A DNA stretch of 64,000 bases from NCBI RefSeq assembly GCF_949987535.1, contig NC_080070.1, forward strand, positions 11,466,016 through 11,530,015. Reading direction: 5' to 3'. The translations under genes were made by a program, and so were the position numbers. Of the stretch, positions 36,869 to 48,554 are shown one piece after another; position 1 is the stretch's first letter; every line of letters begins with the position of its first letter. Source of the DNA: Balaenoptera acutorostrata (taxonomy: Eukaryota; Chordata; Mammalia; Artiodactyla; Balaenopteridae). A model generated the notes under the pieces. The model was not told the origin of the DNA, ran no database searches, and was given only the letters and a program-made list of their open reading frames with translations.

Positions 36869-37870
36869 TCACTATTTGCTTTTTCACCATGTCTGCTCAC
36901 TCTCTTAGTGATCTCATCTAGTACTTATGACTTCAGACAACATCTGCATGGAAACTCACGTATCGAACTGTCTACCCAACATCCCCACTCTGATATCTAA
37001 AAGCCTTTTCACACTCAACACATCCACCACTGAACCTGTGCTGTTCTCTCAAAAGCCTGCTCCACATACTACCTTCCCATCTCAATGACAGCAACCCCAT
37101 CCTTCCAGTTGTTCAAGCCCAGATCCTTGAGTCATTCTGTCTCCTCATTCTCTCACAATTTCTAGCTCTACTTTCAAAATGCATTTAGAATCTGGCCACT
37201 TCTCACCTCCTTTGCCACTATGACCCTGGTCCGAGCCACTATTATCTCTCATCTGAATCACTGCAATCACCCCCCAACGGTTCCTATTTCTACTTTCTCT
37301 CTCCCCCTCCCCGACTAGTCTCAGCACAGCTGCCATGTCTAATCATGGCATTTCTCTACTCAAAACCCTGCAGTGGCTTAGGAAAACCTTATAAGCCCAC
37401 TGCTCGTTCTGTTCAAGCTTCACGAGTCTCCTTGCTATTCCTGAAATACACCCACTCATACTCCTTCCTTAGGGTGTTTGCTCTAGCTGTTCTGTTTGGA
37501 ATGCTTCTCCCCAGAATCCACTAGGCTACTGTCCTTGCCATTTTCAAATCATTTCTCAAACCTCATCTGCTCAACAAGGTCTACCTGGAGCGTGCTTTTT
37601 AATAAAGAAACATGCCCAACTACCCAACTCCACATCACCCCAACTCTGGCACTTTCAATTCCCTTACTTTGCTTTAATTTTTCTCCAAAGAATTTATCAC
37701 TTTCTAGCATGCCATATAATTTACTTATTTATTATGTTACCTCTTCTTCCCGCTAGAATGCAATCTCCAAAAGGGCAGAGATTTTTGCTTTATTTACTGA
37801 TATATCCCAAGCCCCTAGAGCAACACCTGGCCCATAGTGGATTCCTATATTTAACAAGTGCTTATTGAGA
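36869..37870 (+). repeat. L2 LINE 3' portion
   Basis: Long L2 relic. Ordered marks are 'tccttccagttgttcaagcc', 'cttgagtcattctgtctcct', 'ccctgcagtggctta', 'tctcaaacctcatctgctca' and 'gaatgcaatctccaaaaggg'. The terminal part is 'gcccctagagcaacacctgg' with 'gcttattgag'. This is the usual order of L2 late ORF2 and 3' UTR. Confidence 0.85.
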
Positions 37871-39089
37871 ATCTGCCGCATGCCATGCGCTGGAAATTGA
37901 GCACAGAATAAGACAAGCGTGGTGCCTGTCCCCTTGAAGCTTCCATTCTAATTCTGCAGATTTTCTGGAGACAACTAATTCGTATAATCTTCAAAAGAAA
38001 GTGGAAAAGCATCAAGAAGAACTGCACCAGCCACTCTCATGGCATGTTAAATGCTCTAACGAAACCATCAGACTCTGACGACTGAAATAGACATGATAAT
38101 CATGTGCTTTCAGGCTTCAGTGCCATCCCAGACAATCAAGAGACTAGGAAACAGAACCCCAAGGTTCCTCAGTCCAGCATGTAAAAGAGAGTTTGCCCTA
38201 ATGACACTAGATATAATTAATGATGAACAAAATAAGCCACATAAGACACTATATGTCATTTTAGTCTTTCGGTAACTCCTCCTCTAAATAAAAAGACATG
38301 CTCCAAGTAAAATTATTGCCATTTTAAAAATTCCCCTGACGTGGTAATCAAGTCTTATGCTTTATTCAGTAATAATCTGGACTGAAACCCTTCCATGCCC
38401 TTTTTTTTTTTTTTTTGCAGTTCTGGCAGCAAATTGATAACCTTGGGCAATGTTGAATTAGCACCCTTAAAAGTGGTTTGCTGAATTAGTCAACTATGAA
38501 ATAACCTCACCCAAATGATTAAGTTCAAATTGCATTTCAAATCCATCACCTGTTTTCACTGTAGGCACACAGCATCACTCCAGGGTTGTTAATGGCAGTG
38601 TTCACTGGCCCGTGTTTTAATTCATGCCCTGCACAGTGGGCAGCAAATGCCAGCTGGCACATTTCTGTGTTGCTGTTTCAGGTGGTCTGCCAGCCATTTG
38701 GTGTTGACATGTCTATTACCAGAAATAGCTCTGCTTCCATCCTTAACCCAGTGGAGATCATATTTAAAGATGAGCCTCTATAGGTCCAGGGAAGTCACCT
38801 GTGTTACTCAACAGGAGGAAAGCCAGGGCTTGCATTGGTAAGGATGTTGTGGTGACCGTGCTTAACCGGCAGGACAGCTGTGTTAATCATGGGAGGTCAC
38901 TCCTTCTTCATACCTCACACCCAAATCGGACTTCTGAAGCATCTATTATTTAGCAAGTATGTTCATGTGACCTTATTTCATTTCAGGGTAAGACCAGGAA
39001 TCAGGTAGCTGGAACTCCAGCACCCAGATGAGAACACGGAGCAACAGGAGGCTGAAATAACTCGCCCAGAGCTAGAGGCAGAGCCAGAA
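37871..39089. other. Unique sequence, no gene recognised
   Basis: Contains a T-run followed by GCAG at 38401-38420, which resembles a splice acceptor, but no convincing open exon follows. Confidence 0.45.
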
Positions 39090-39600
39090 GCAGATCTCTG
39101 GTCACCTGCTTGCAGGTCATCTGCCACCACCTGGTGTCACCATCAGCGCCAGCCTGTTCCACCAAACGCCTCCTCACTTGTCTCTCTTTCCCAAGTTTGG
39201 TCTCCCTCCAGTCACGTCTCTACACTGCAGCCAGAGTGATCTTAAAAGGCAACCCTGCTGGTATAACTCTTCTACACACGGCTTACCGCTGCCCTCAGGC
39301 GAAGGTCCCAGGTCATCCTGCAAGGCCCTGTGTCATGTGTCCTCTGCCTTCCTCTCCTGTCTGCTCGCCACACGCCAGCCACTCTGCCACCTTGCGGCTC
39401 TCTGAACTCTCTTGGCTGTCTCAAGGCGTTTGCACAAGCTGTGTCCTACGGCCCAGTCCCTACCCCCAGCGCTTGCACTAGCTTTGTCATCGGGCTTTCC
39501 AGGCAGCCACCAGGGAAGCTGAATCCCAGGCACTTCACTGAAGTCCACCTTGGCCTCTCCCAGGATGAGGTCAGCATTGGCGCCCATGCCTGACTTGACT
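39090..39600 (+). repeat. L2 LINE fragment
   Basis: L2 marks in order: 'ctgcagccagagtgatctta', 'taactcttctacacacggct', 'gtcctctgccttcctctcc', 'ctctgaactctcttggctgt' and 'gcgtttgcacaagctgtg'. GC content is higher than in the L2 at 36869, and overlapping chance ORFs exist. Confidence 0.75.
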
Positions 39601-41492
39601 AGGCCCATAGAACTCAGCCTTCACCTTGGGGGAGAACGAGGTGAACAGTGGTGTTAGCGAGGGGAGAGCGGCGATGGGACTCTCGTGAACCAAGCAGCCA
39701 GCGACCTGGGAAAATGAAGCCAAAGAAATCTGGGAAGGCGTATAAATTTGATGCAATATATTATTACATTAATCATTCCACAATGTCAAGATGTTTCTTA
39801 TATCCTTGATGGTTCCAGAACCCAAAGGCAGATGGATTATTCTCCCTTGGCTTGTGTGGTCCTTTTAGACACTGGTAAGGAAGAAGTCAACTTAAGGAAA
39901 ATCTATCAGGTACCTGGCATTGTTAAAATTGACCTTGCCTGATTTTCCATTTTACCTTTTCCATGCATGTTCTTTGCTTACAGGGCTGTCGTCTGATAGA
40001 GGGAAATGGGGATTCTTTCCTGTTCGAATTTGCTCCTTGTCATCTGTTCTACAAGTGGGTGGTTTCTAGGAGTTTTCACACCTGGGCTGGAATTGTTAGG
40101 ATTCTACTCTAGCTCCATCTGGCAGCAAGAATCCTAATAATTCTGGCCTCAAAATTGTTCTGCAGAGCTAGGTATACACTCGCACAAGCTCAGAGCTCGA
40201 AAGAACCCTCGAAGACATTGACTCTGGTGCTAGAGGCTTATGTGATTAATGAGTAATGCTATTTGCAGAGAGACAGGACTCGACATACCTGCCACAAACA
40301 CAGTTATTATATTCATGTAGTTATATTCATTTAATTCCCCTAAGGCAACCAAACTATTTCAGAATACTTTTCCAGGCATCCAAACGTACCATTGACTAAT
40401 GGCACGTGCATCTTACTTATCTGTTCAATACTGAAATGTACCTACTGGAGAATTTCCTTTAGTTTCCAGTAACTAAAATGTGTGTCAATATAACTGCCCT
40501 GGATCAACAAAAAGTAAGTAGCTTGAAGATCAAATGGCATATGGACATGCTTGTCTCTGTTCACTTGGGTTGGACCCCATGGAAATGGCCTTCTCTGCAA
40601 GATGTTCAGTATCAACGATGTAAATGATATGGTTTCTGATGGTTCCCTCCAAAGTCAGGTATGACATTTTCCCACTGACAAAGCAAGGCTGCAGGAAGAG
40701 GATTTTACAGTGGCCTCTCCACTGGGGATGCTCTAGTCACAGCGCAAGACAGCCTGTTCTCTTGGCCCTCGTCCAGAAGGACCTGATCATCAACTCTGCC
40801 ACTTAAAGGTGTTAACCCTTAAAAGCTACACGGTGTGCAAGACCAGCTTTCCTTCCGGGAACACTGAAGCTGGCTGCTTCCAAGCAGGGCTGTGACTAAG
40901 CTCTGCCTCACTTCTGTCATTTTCTCACATTATGCGCAGGGCAGTCCATTTCCCCACCAAGCTGTGAAGTCCTTCCTGGGCAGAGACTACATCAGTCATT
41001 TGCGTTTCCTTTCTCCTTCTCCAGTGCTTGGCCCCTCCTTGTTTCTTCAACCTCCTCTTACCATTTATTCTTACCACTCACTTATCTGCCTAACTCCACA
41101 TCATTTCTTTCTTTCTTTTTTTTTTGGCGGGGAGCGGGGAGCTTTCCTGATGCCTCCAGACCCTTTTTGCTTAAGTTGGCGAGAACGGGTTTTGGCTGGC
41201 TGCACCGCAGAACCCTGCCTGACGCTGGCAAGGACTACAACACCCTGTCGGCGCTCCGCAGAGCATCCAGAAAGAGTCAGAGCCAACTCGTGAGAAGAAG
41301 CAAGGGTCCTGAACGCTATACGTAGTAGGAACTAACAGATTGCTGGTACCAGCATAGGAGACTTCTCTCTGTATTTTTCTGCTGCACTAGAAGGATGGGG
41401 TGCAAAACTCCCCCTCACTTTCCGAGCCTCTGTCCTCCCTGTTCTCAAGGAAAGGAAAAGTAAAATTTTGGTTGCTAACAGTTCAGTTTAAG
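39601..41492. other. Mostly unique sequence
   Basis: No gene recognised. 40890-41050 has weak L2-like 3'-end character ('cactgtgaagtccttcctggg'-like text and 'ccagtgcttggcccc'), too diverged for a firm call. A CT-rich run lies at 41104-41125. Confidence 0.4.
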
Positions 41493-41504
41493 AACAAGTT
41501 TGGA

Positions 41505-41628
41505 GGGAATTCCCTGGCGGTCCAGTGGTTAGGACTCGGCGCTTTCACTGCTGTGGCCCAGGTTCAATCCCTGGTCAGGGAACTAAGATCCCGAAAGCCC
41601 TGGTGTGGCCAAAACAAAACAAACAAAA
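41505..41628 (+). mobile_element. Short tRNA-derived SINE (different, tail-less subtype)
   Basis: About 124 bp: 'gggaattccctggcggtcc', 'agtggttaggactcggcgc', B-box-like 'ggttcaatccctgg' and 'aactaagatcccgaaagccc', with a CAAAA-rich tail. Unlike the other SINEs here it lacks the long CHR body. Imperfect TSD, aacaagtttggag (41493-41505) versus aacaagggttgag (41629-41641). Confidence 0.85.
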
Positions 41629-41641
41629 AACAAGGGTTGAG

Positions 41642-43377
41642 GGGGGAAGTGGAGTGTGCTGGAGAAGCAGACAAGAGGAAGGCGCTTCATCTGTGACAGA
41701 AAGGGCTGTCCCCGGGCCGAGGGGCGGACCATGGGAGGAGGAAGAGGCAAGGCCTCAGAGAGGACAGTGTGCTGCCTCTACAGGGCCAGCAGCCCTGATC
41801 CGCTCGGCGAAGATTCCCTCCCCACGCGGGGAGCGCTCGGGCCCGAGGGGACGTTGTAGACAAGGACGAGAGACACCCCACTGAGGACCTAGAGGGACAC
41901 ACGACAGAAAGCCAGGTGGTCCCCACTGTATCAGGCCCAGAACCCGGGAGGTGCCTCTAGAATGACAGGTTTAACTTCTTGGCAGCCTAGAGAGACAGAT
42001 GTTTAGCATCAAAAGGAGAATGACTTAGAGAACGCAAGAAGCACGCTATTTCTTACACAGCAGAACATGTGAAGCTCGATCCGTACGCTCGCCACAGTCA
42101 TGACGTAAACTGGAAACACTCATGGTAAGTTTCGGTATTTGTTCAGCCTGCGCACTCAGCTGTTGGTTGCACTACCGGTCTCCCGATTGGATCAGGAGGC
42201 GCGGTGTTTTCGTGACGTCCAGAAGCAAGGGAGCAGTGTACCGTGCACGTTCTCACCGGCTGCACAGGATGCTCTTTCCTTGCTCCAGGTCAGGGACGGA
42301 GACCACGATGCTCCTCTCCTGGGGTTTAGCGTTATTGTAAGTCTAAGGTCAAATGCACGATGTAGACTGCTCCCAGAATAAATGGTACTTTCTCACCTCT
42401 TTGCCCCTAATGATTTACTACCACCATCCTCCAGCTCAGAGGTCAAAGAATCAAGGAAAGGAGACCTCCTTCTTCAACTTTTAAATGAAAATCTACCAAA
42501 AATATGTCAAGGCGAGAAAAGACATAAAACCACATCAATATATAAAGCACAAGACAAACGGAAATTGTTTAATGCTCTTAATAAAAAACTGTCCATGCAG
42601 GGGGAGGCAGCCTAACCCCTTACTGACCGGAAAGAGAGGAAGTAAAGCTGTACTATTTGTGGCAGGGCAGTGAAAACCAGAAAAATTCTCACAATAATTT
42701 CCTATGAATAGCATCATGGAACAAAACAAAGCTTTGAATACAGTGTGAAGTTTGAAAAGGAGGACGTCACAGGGAACTCATAAGGCCCTGACCTAATGTC
42801 CCCACACAAGGGAGTAACGTTCACTGAAGGTCACGTTCAACACGCAGTCTGTAGAACATCTCCCGAGCAGGAGCCAGAAGGTCACCTTGACAACCCATCT
42901 GACTCGTGGCATGACTGTGCGGGGGGGGCCTTGGTGAAGGCCTGTGGGGTTGCAGCAGCAGAAGCCCACTCAAAGAGTTACGCACTATCAATATTTATGA
43001 TGAGCAGGATTCAGGCCAGTTTTGCATCAGGTGCCCATTGTTTACAACCAGCATCTGTTCCGATTGTGCCTTTCCGAATAGCTACTGCTGTATCACCCAG
43101 AGCAACCACACAGAACCCCATTTCTGGAAGTACAGCCGAATCTCCAGGGGCAGTGGAAAACAGAAGACAGCTGCCCGCTACCTGCGTGCTGTGACCACCG
43201 CAGAGATGCCTGCGAGAAGCTCCACACCAGCGATGGTGAGACACATAGATAACAAAGCCAATGAGGTAAAAAAGTGGCCTTGAAAATAGTGTTCACAATA
43301 GCGAAGGCATATCGCTTTCTGGAAAAGAAAGATTTGAGAGAGATGGCAGAGAAAAAAGTTGGCCAGAGTTTATAACT
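41642..43377. other. Unique sequence, no gene recognised
   Basis: 41690-41880 is GC-rich and gives overlapping ORFs in several frames. 42796-43194 holds a 132-codon ORF without recognisable domain. A transcript cannot be excluded, but nothing supports one. Confidence 0.4.
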
Positions 43378-43560
43378 GATGAGAACCCTGTTTCTCAAAG
43401 AGAATAGCCATCACAAGGAGCAAAATCACCTGGGCCACCTGCTAACCTGGAAGATTCCTTGGCCCAGAAGCACAAAATCAGAATTGTGGGGGAGGGGAAG
43501 CGAATCAAGGAAATCTGCATTTTTAACTGGTTTCCCAGGTGATTCTTGAAGGAATACACA
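43378..43560 (+). repeat. MER5-like hAT MITE fragment
   Basis: Matches the MER5 layout: 'gagaaccctgtttctcaaag', 'gcaaaatcacctgggccac', 'aaatcagaattgtggggg' and 'ttcccaggtgattcttgaag'. Diverged. Confidence 0.65.
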
Positions 43561-44360
43561 GTATGGGAAGGGGAGAAACCTGCTGTGGTCAGTCTTTATT
43601 AAGTTTGGAGGACCACGGAGCACCCAAAAGGAAGGCTCTGAATGTAACCGTAAAGACAGGATTCAAAAGGAGAAAAAGGTCAGGGCTAGAGTTACAGATC
43701 TAGGATGAATCTAAATTTCCTAATAAAATATAGGCAGATAATAACACTCGGAGGGCAAGTTTCTTTATATATTCAATGTCCAGATACCTTCCTCTTTTGG
43801 AAGAACGCTTACTGTGTGGATTTTGGTGGAAGGAGGGCTCTACTTCTCACTATCAGAAGCTAGAAACCAGCTATTCCTGCCTCTACTCGTCAGTGGCTGG
43901 AGTGTGAGGAGGTATCAAGACCACGTCAATTAGGTGCTTCTACCGAGGACTTTGAGTCTTAAAGGAGAGTCTCAAAGATGCAAGAAAGATTGAATAAATA
44001 ATTCACAGCACTGACCTCCCTAGTGTCAAGGTGCCCATGGTGATACCCATTCCAGACTCTTCTTTGGGTGGGAACTTGACTTCTGCTGAGTCCTTTTTCC
44101 ATGTATGACATTTCAGCCTCCCCAGCCCTGAAGCTATGAACTACTCATATATTTTTCAATAAATTCCTTTTCTGCCTAAGTTTATAAGATTTGGAGAACA
44201 CTAAAGGACAAAAAATAGAACCTATGATAACTTCCTCTGGATACTGGAAAGAAAGAAATTCAAAGATATGAGACAGAGAAAGCATGCTCAGAGAGCAAAG
44301 GGTCAAAGGATTGCTTAAGATAAGGATTGAGGAATGAGCAATACCACAGAAATTAAGACA
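43561..44360. other. Unique sequence, no gene recognised
   Basis: No repeat family or coding signal that I can support. Confidence 0.45.
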
Positions 44361-44380
44361 GAGTTTACTGAAGAAAGGGT

Positions 44381-44637
44381 TTGCGAGGATTGACCCCAAT
44401 TTTGCAAGAAGTTCTACCGTGGGTAAAATGCTATCGAACAGCATTGCATGCTATAGAGATATGGTTCATGAAAGGAAGAGTCCATCGCTGTGGCAAACTT
44501 CATGGCGGTCTTATTTTAAGAAATGGCCACAGCCACCCAAGTTTCAGCAGCCGCCACCCTCCTCGGTCAGCAGCCATCACCCTGATCAGTCAGCAGCCAT
44601 CAACATCGAGCAAGGCCCTCCACCAGCAAAAAGATAA
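44381..44637 (+). pseudogene. Tigger1 transposase C-terminal remnant
   Basis: The frame from 44419 reads GKMLSNSIACYRDMVHERK..., then QTSWRSYFKKWPQPP and ends PPPAKR before a stop. This is the tail of a Tigger-type DDE transposase. The QTS..SYF segment sits where related pogo-like proteins have a PCNA-binding-type box, and the middle residues have changed here. The frame upstream of 44419 is shifted (44381 frame). A partial duplication of the 'cagcagccatca' stretch occurs at 44545-44605. Non-functional fragment. Confidence 0.7.
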
Positions 44638-44779
44638 CGACTCACTGAAGTCTCAGATGATGGCTAGCACTTTTTTTTTAACCAATAAAGTGTTTTTAAA
44701 TTAAGTTATGTACATTTTTAAAATACATAATGCTATTGCACACTTAATATACTACAGTATAGTGTAAACAAAAGTTTTA

Positions 44780-45194
44780 TTTTTTTTTAGCAGGAATCTA
44801 TGTATTTTTTTTTAATTTATTTTTTTCATTTTTTAAAATTTTTGGCTGCATTGGGTCTTCATTGCTGTGCACGGGGTTTCTCTAGTTGCGGCAAGTGAGC
44901 TGGGGCTACTCTTCGTTGCAGTGCACAGGCTTCTCATTGCAGTGGCTTCTCTTGTTGCGGAGCACAGGCTCTAGGCACGCAGGCTTCAGTAGTTGCAGCA
45001 TGCGGGCTCAGTAGTTGCGGCACGCTGGCCCTAGAGTGTGCGGGCTTCAGTAATTGTGGCACGTAGGCTCAGCAGTTGTGGCATGTGGGCTTAGTTGCTC
45101 TGCGGCATGTGGGATCTTCCCAGACCAGGGATCGAACCCGTGTCCCCTGCATTGGCAGGCAGATTCTTAACCACTGCACCACCAGGGAAGTCCC
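44780..45194 (-). mobile_element. tRNA-derived SINE (CHR type), minus strand, inside Tigger1
   Basis: Reverse complement of the SINE, ending 'ccaccagggaagtccc' at 45194. Its A-tail, seen as T-runs at 44780-44865, is interrupted by a unique stretch (about 44790-44805, complement of tacatagattcctgct) between two A-tracts. TSD aacaaaagtttta (44767-44779) versus aacataactttta (45195-45207) matches at 11 of 13, and the right copy equals the Tigger sequence. Confidence 0.9.
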
Positions 45195-45313
45195 AACATA
45201 ACTTTTAGATGCACTGGAAACCAAAAAGTTCATGCGACTCGCTTTATTGTGATATTCACTTTACTGCAAGGATCTGGAATCGAGCCTGCAATACCTCCAA
45301 GGCATGCCTGTGC

Positions 45314-45886
45314 AAATTAGTATCTCAAAAAGCTATCTTGCAATATTTCTCTCCTACCTAATTCCATGAGATTATGAGCACCACTGAACATCAAGAGTCT
45401 TCTTCATCTATGTTACTCTACAGCCTGAACATCCTGCTTTGCACACAGAATGTGCTTCATACACATAGAAATAAAATTCATTCAAGTAGAAGGGAAGAAA
45501 TCAATCGGGGGTAGTGGGGAGACTTAACAATACAAATAGGAGGGTAGAAGTCCCTAGAGAAACTGGAAGAATTGGACTAATTATGTAGTGAGAGAGCCTA
45601 TATTTAGAAATGTAAGAACCCTCTCAGATAGCAGGGAAAGTCCAGAAAGTGGAAGAAAAGGCCCTTCTTATTGGTGAGAGGAGGCCATAAAGAAGAGTGA
45701 CTATAGAGAACCCCCATTCATGACCTTACAGAAGGTGAGTGTTTATTGCAGTTAACCTGTTCTTGTTCTACCTTCATGTACTAGTTTGTGGGCAGCAGGT
45801 AACCTGTCTTCTTACCTCTTGTATCTCCAGACTGAGAAATGGAATATTTCCTGCCATAAAAGGATGTCACAGTCATCAGCTATTGC
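45314..45886. other. Mostly unique sequence, weak L2-like part
   Basis: 45340-45480 has weak L2 3'-end resemblance ('gattatgagcaccactg', 'tttgcacacagaatgtgct'). Otherwise nothing recognised. Confidence 0.35.
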
Positions 45887-46345
45887 AGCCACCACCTGAC
45901 GGTGAGCTGGTGAGCCCTGAGGGAGCTCAGGAAGGAAAGAATACCTGTCATCTAGCAGCCATCAGACTGCAGTCACGCCCCACAGTGAGCCCTGAGGAAA
46001 CTCAGGATATGAAAACACAGGATACTGACCCTGGATAGCTGAGGTACATATCACAGGAATGATCTCAGTGAGCCCAGACTCTTGCATCTTCCCATACATA
46101 GAAAAGCCTAAATGCCTTAACTTGGGATATCTGGTTTTCTTTCATTAACAATAATCTTTTGACGTTCAGACTACCTGCCCATCGTTGCAAAACTTCTATA
46201 TATCCTGACTCCCCCCTCACCTCCTTGGAGCAGTTCTCTCAGGGTTCCTTGAGATGCTGCCTCCTGTGCTTGAAGTCCTAAAAATTCCTGCCAAATAAAA
46301 CATAATTCTCAACTTTTAGGTTGTGAATATTTTTTTAGTTGACAA
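45887..46345 (+). mobile_element. Candidate retroviral LTR (unassigned family)
   Basis: Has LTR-like organisation: repeated 'gagccctgagg..ctcagga' units near the left (45910, 45986), a 'tatatatcctgact' TATA-like stretch at about 46196, then 'ttccttgagatgctgcctcctgtgcttgaa' in two parts, AATAAA at about 46293, and a U5-like 'cttttaggttgtgaat' end. It resembles LTRs seen in artiodactyl genomes, but I cannot name it and the borders are approximate. No viral genes are attached. Confidence 0.45.
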
Positions 46346-46599
46346 GACCAAGAGGGGCCATGACCTAACCTGATACTGTGACTGGTGAACAGCGCTCAGG
46401 GATCCTGGAATTGGTGCCAAATGCACTGATCAAATAGAACTTTTAGACTGTCTCTAGAAACTGGGAGGAAGGAAGCAAATAGATATTTGGTGACGAGAAG
46501 AACAGTCTAAGACAGAGACAAACATGCTCCCCCCCAGTATTCCAGCTTCTCACACAATTCCCAGTATTCCAGCTTCTCACACATTTCCCAGTGCCCTTG

Positions 46600-46915
46600 C
46601 AATTAATCAGGGCCATACGACTGGTTCCAGGTAACAAAATACAAGCAGAAGGGATGGGAGTCAATTCCAAGATGAGGCAGTTGAAAGGCCTTCACTTCCC
46701 CTGCTGGCAGTTCTGAGAAACAGGATGTGGTTTCCAGACAATGGGTCAATACAATGGTCAACTTGGGTCCCTGAGTATATAGAGCAGATGCCCTACTAAC
46801 TAATGCTGGACATGTAATCTGAGTAACAAATAAGTCTTGTTGTTTCAAATCACTGGAATTTCAGGGTCGTTTTTAAAATAATGCAGCATAATTGATCCTA
46901 TCCTAATCTGTCACA
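46600..46915 (+). repeat. MLT1-like (MaLR) LTR 3' part
   Basis: The right half has MaLR LTR marks: 'aagtcttgttgtttcaaatc', 'cactggaatttcagggtcgt' and 'atgcagcataattgatcc', equivalent to the common '...gttgttttaagccactgag...gcagcataacc' end. The left half is too diverged to align by eye. Confidence 0.5.
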
Positions 46916-47114
46916 TCTACCTTGCAATCTTCTTTTTCCCCTTTGATAAGACTGAAACAGAGCAGGACCCTCTGGGTCCCCTGGGCACAAAAGCCTTTCT
47001 GTGTCTGCGTCCCCCATTTCTTGATTATAGGAAATAGGCTTCATTCAACCTCCATGAGCTTCCCTGAGCTCCGAGGAGCAGGTTCCAACAGTTGCTAATC
47101 AGGGAAGGGAGGGG

Positions 47115-47566
47115 ATGTGGAGACAAGGGAGGAACAGTCCAGAAACAACAGTGTGGCCTTGGGGCAGGGTCCTGGTTCCCCCTCAAGGGATACACAGAAC
47201 AGTATCTTTGAGCTGTTTTGCAGATACTGAAACCCGGACCAGGTGGGAGAAGTTAACAGCATGCTGCCCACAAGCACGTAGACCGCAGACTAGTTGGAAC
47301 CAGAAGGTTGATGATGCTGACTCCCAATTACCTCACCACCAACCAATCAGAAGAATGTCCACCAGCTGATCACGCCCTCTTTGAACCATTACTGTAAAAC
47401 TCCTCACGACCCCCTCCAGGTCGGGACACACAGTTCTGAGGGCACTGGCCTGCTGCAGCCCCCTTTGCCTGGCAAAGCAATGAAGCTCTTCTTTTCTATT
47501 CCACCCAAAACTCTGTCTCCGAGATTTAATTCAGTATCGGGGTACAGAGGCCAGGTTTGGCTTCAA
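47115..47566 (+). mobile_element. Solo LTR, ERV1-like
   Basis: Starts TGtggagacaaggg. It contains 'acagtgtggccttggggc' (U3), 'ccaaccaatcagaagaatg' (CCAAT-type box) and a downstream core-promoter region. The R region 'caatgaagctcttctttt' and U5 'cacccaaaactctgtctccg' follow, then 'agatttaattcagtatcggg'. This ordering is characteristic of gammaretrovirus-like (ERV1) LTRs. No internal viral sequence is adjacent, so it is a solo LTR. The canonical poly-A signal reads caatgaag in place of an AATAAA-type signal, probably decayed. Confidence 0.7.
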
Positions 47567-48554
47567 GAGTCACACTGTCCACATCTTTGATGGATGGCCC
47601 TTTACCTACAGTCAACATTAGAGTCTCAAACTTGCCTAAAAAAGCTGCAAAATAACACAGTGGTCATTCTAAGTCACTACCTACCATGCACTTGTGTCAC
47701 TCCTCTAGAAAAATTCTTCCAATAGCAAAGAGAAAGCTTCAAACTAGATACGGTAGGACAATGGTAGAGAAAGTTAAGAGTTCCTCTCAGGTTTTAGGGC
47801 CAGTAATCCAGGAGTCTCCTAAATTTTCAAATGCATATAATTTCTTTTGATATAACAAGGTACCCAGTTCTCCACCTTGTTCTATAGGAACTTGGGCATC
47901 TGTTAGTTTATAATCCCACTAATTCCTCTGTCTCCTAGAATCCCCAAAACCTTGCCCATTTTCTCCTGTGATCACAAAGAATGACAGATCACCCAGCCTC
48001 ACTCAATGACTGTCAAATATTTCAGGGTATTCTAGCCCAGTCACAGAAGGTCTTTGCTGTTTGAGGGAAATTAGGATTATGCTATAGGCTGTACAGGGCT
48101 CTGTATTTGGGATGAGGGATAAAGGGAGACATACTTACTGGTTCTGGGCATCTAAGATGCTGGTTCTTTGGCGTTCCCAAATCTAAAATTCCTTTGTAGC
48201 TGCATTTGACTATTTGCCTTCCCCAAAGCAGCTCAATTTCCAACACTAAGCCTTTAGAATCTTATAACAAAGAAGAATTCTGTACTGAAGTTATATCTAA
48301 CTTATTAATGAAGGGTATGGATAAAGGTCATCTTTTGGACCTGCAAATGGTATTTTGAGTACTGAAAGGAGAAGGGAGAAATAAAAGGAGATAAACATGG
48401 AAAAGGGGAAGGGGGCAATTATGGGAGGAGCATGCTCAGAAGGAGACCAGGAATCCAGGCGGGATGGAGGGACAGTTGAGGCTCCGTATATGAGGGTGCA
48501 TGTGGGTGAGAGTTTGCAGGGCAGGAAAGCCATCAGCTATTTACTGTTTATCAC
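47567..48554. other. Unique sequence, no gene recognised
   Basis: No supported feature. Confidence 0.45.

Larger units (their letters stand above)
44361..45313 (+). mobile_element. Tigger1-like (pogo/TcMar-Tigger) 3' end, split by a SINE
   Basis: Contains the transposase C-terminus and 3' UTR of a Tigger1-type transposon: 'ctaccgtgggtaaaatgct', 'gttcatgaaaggaagag', 'cagccatcaacatcgagc', 'aatgctattgcacacttaat' and 'tacagtatagtgtaaac'. After the SINE it resumes with 'gatgcactggaaacc', 'gcgactcgctttattgtgat' and 'cctccaaggcatgcctgt'. The upstream transposase is missing and the left end is truncated. Confidence 0.88.

Noticed and set aside
38393..38460. T16 followed by GCAG, possible splice acceptor
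   Set aside because: No convincing open exon or donor follows; T-runs before AG are frequent by chance.
41525..41884. 119-codon ORF crossing the short SINE
   Set aside because: Starts inside the SINE and runs into GC-rich unique DNA; no domain and no splice support.
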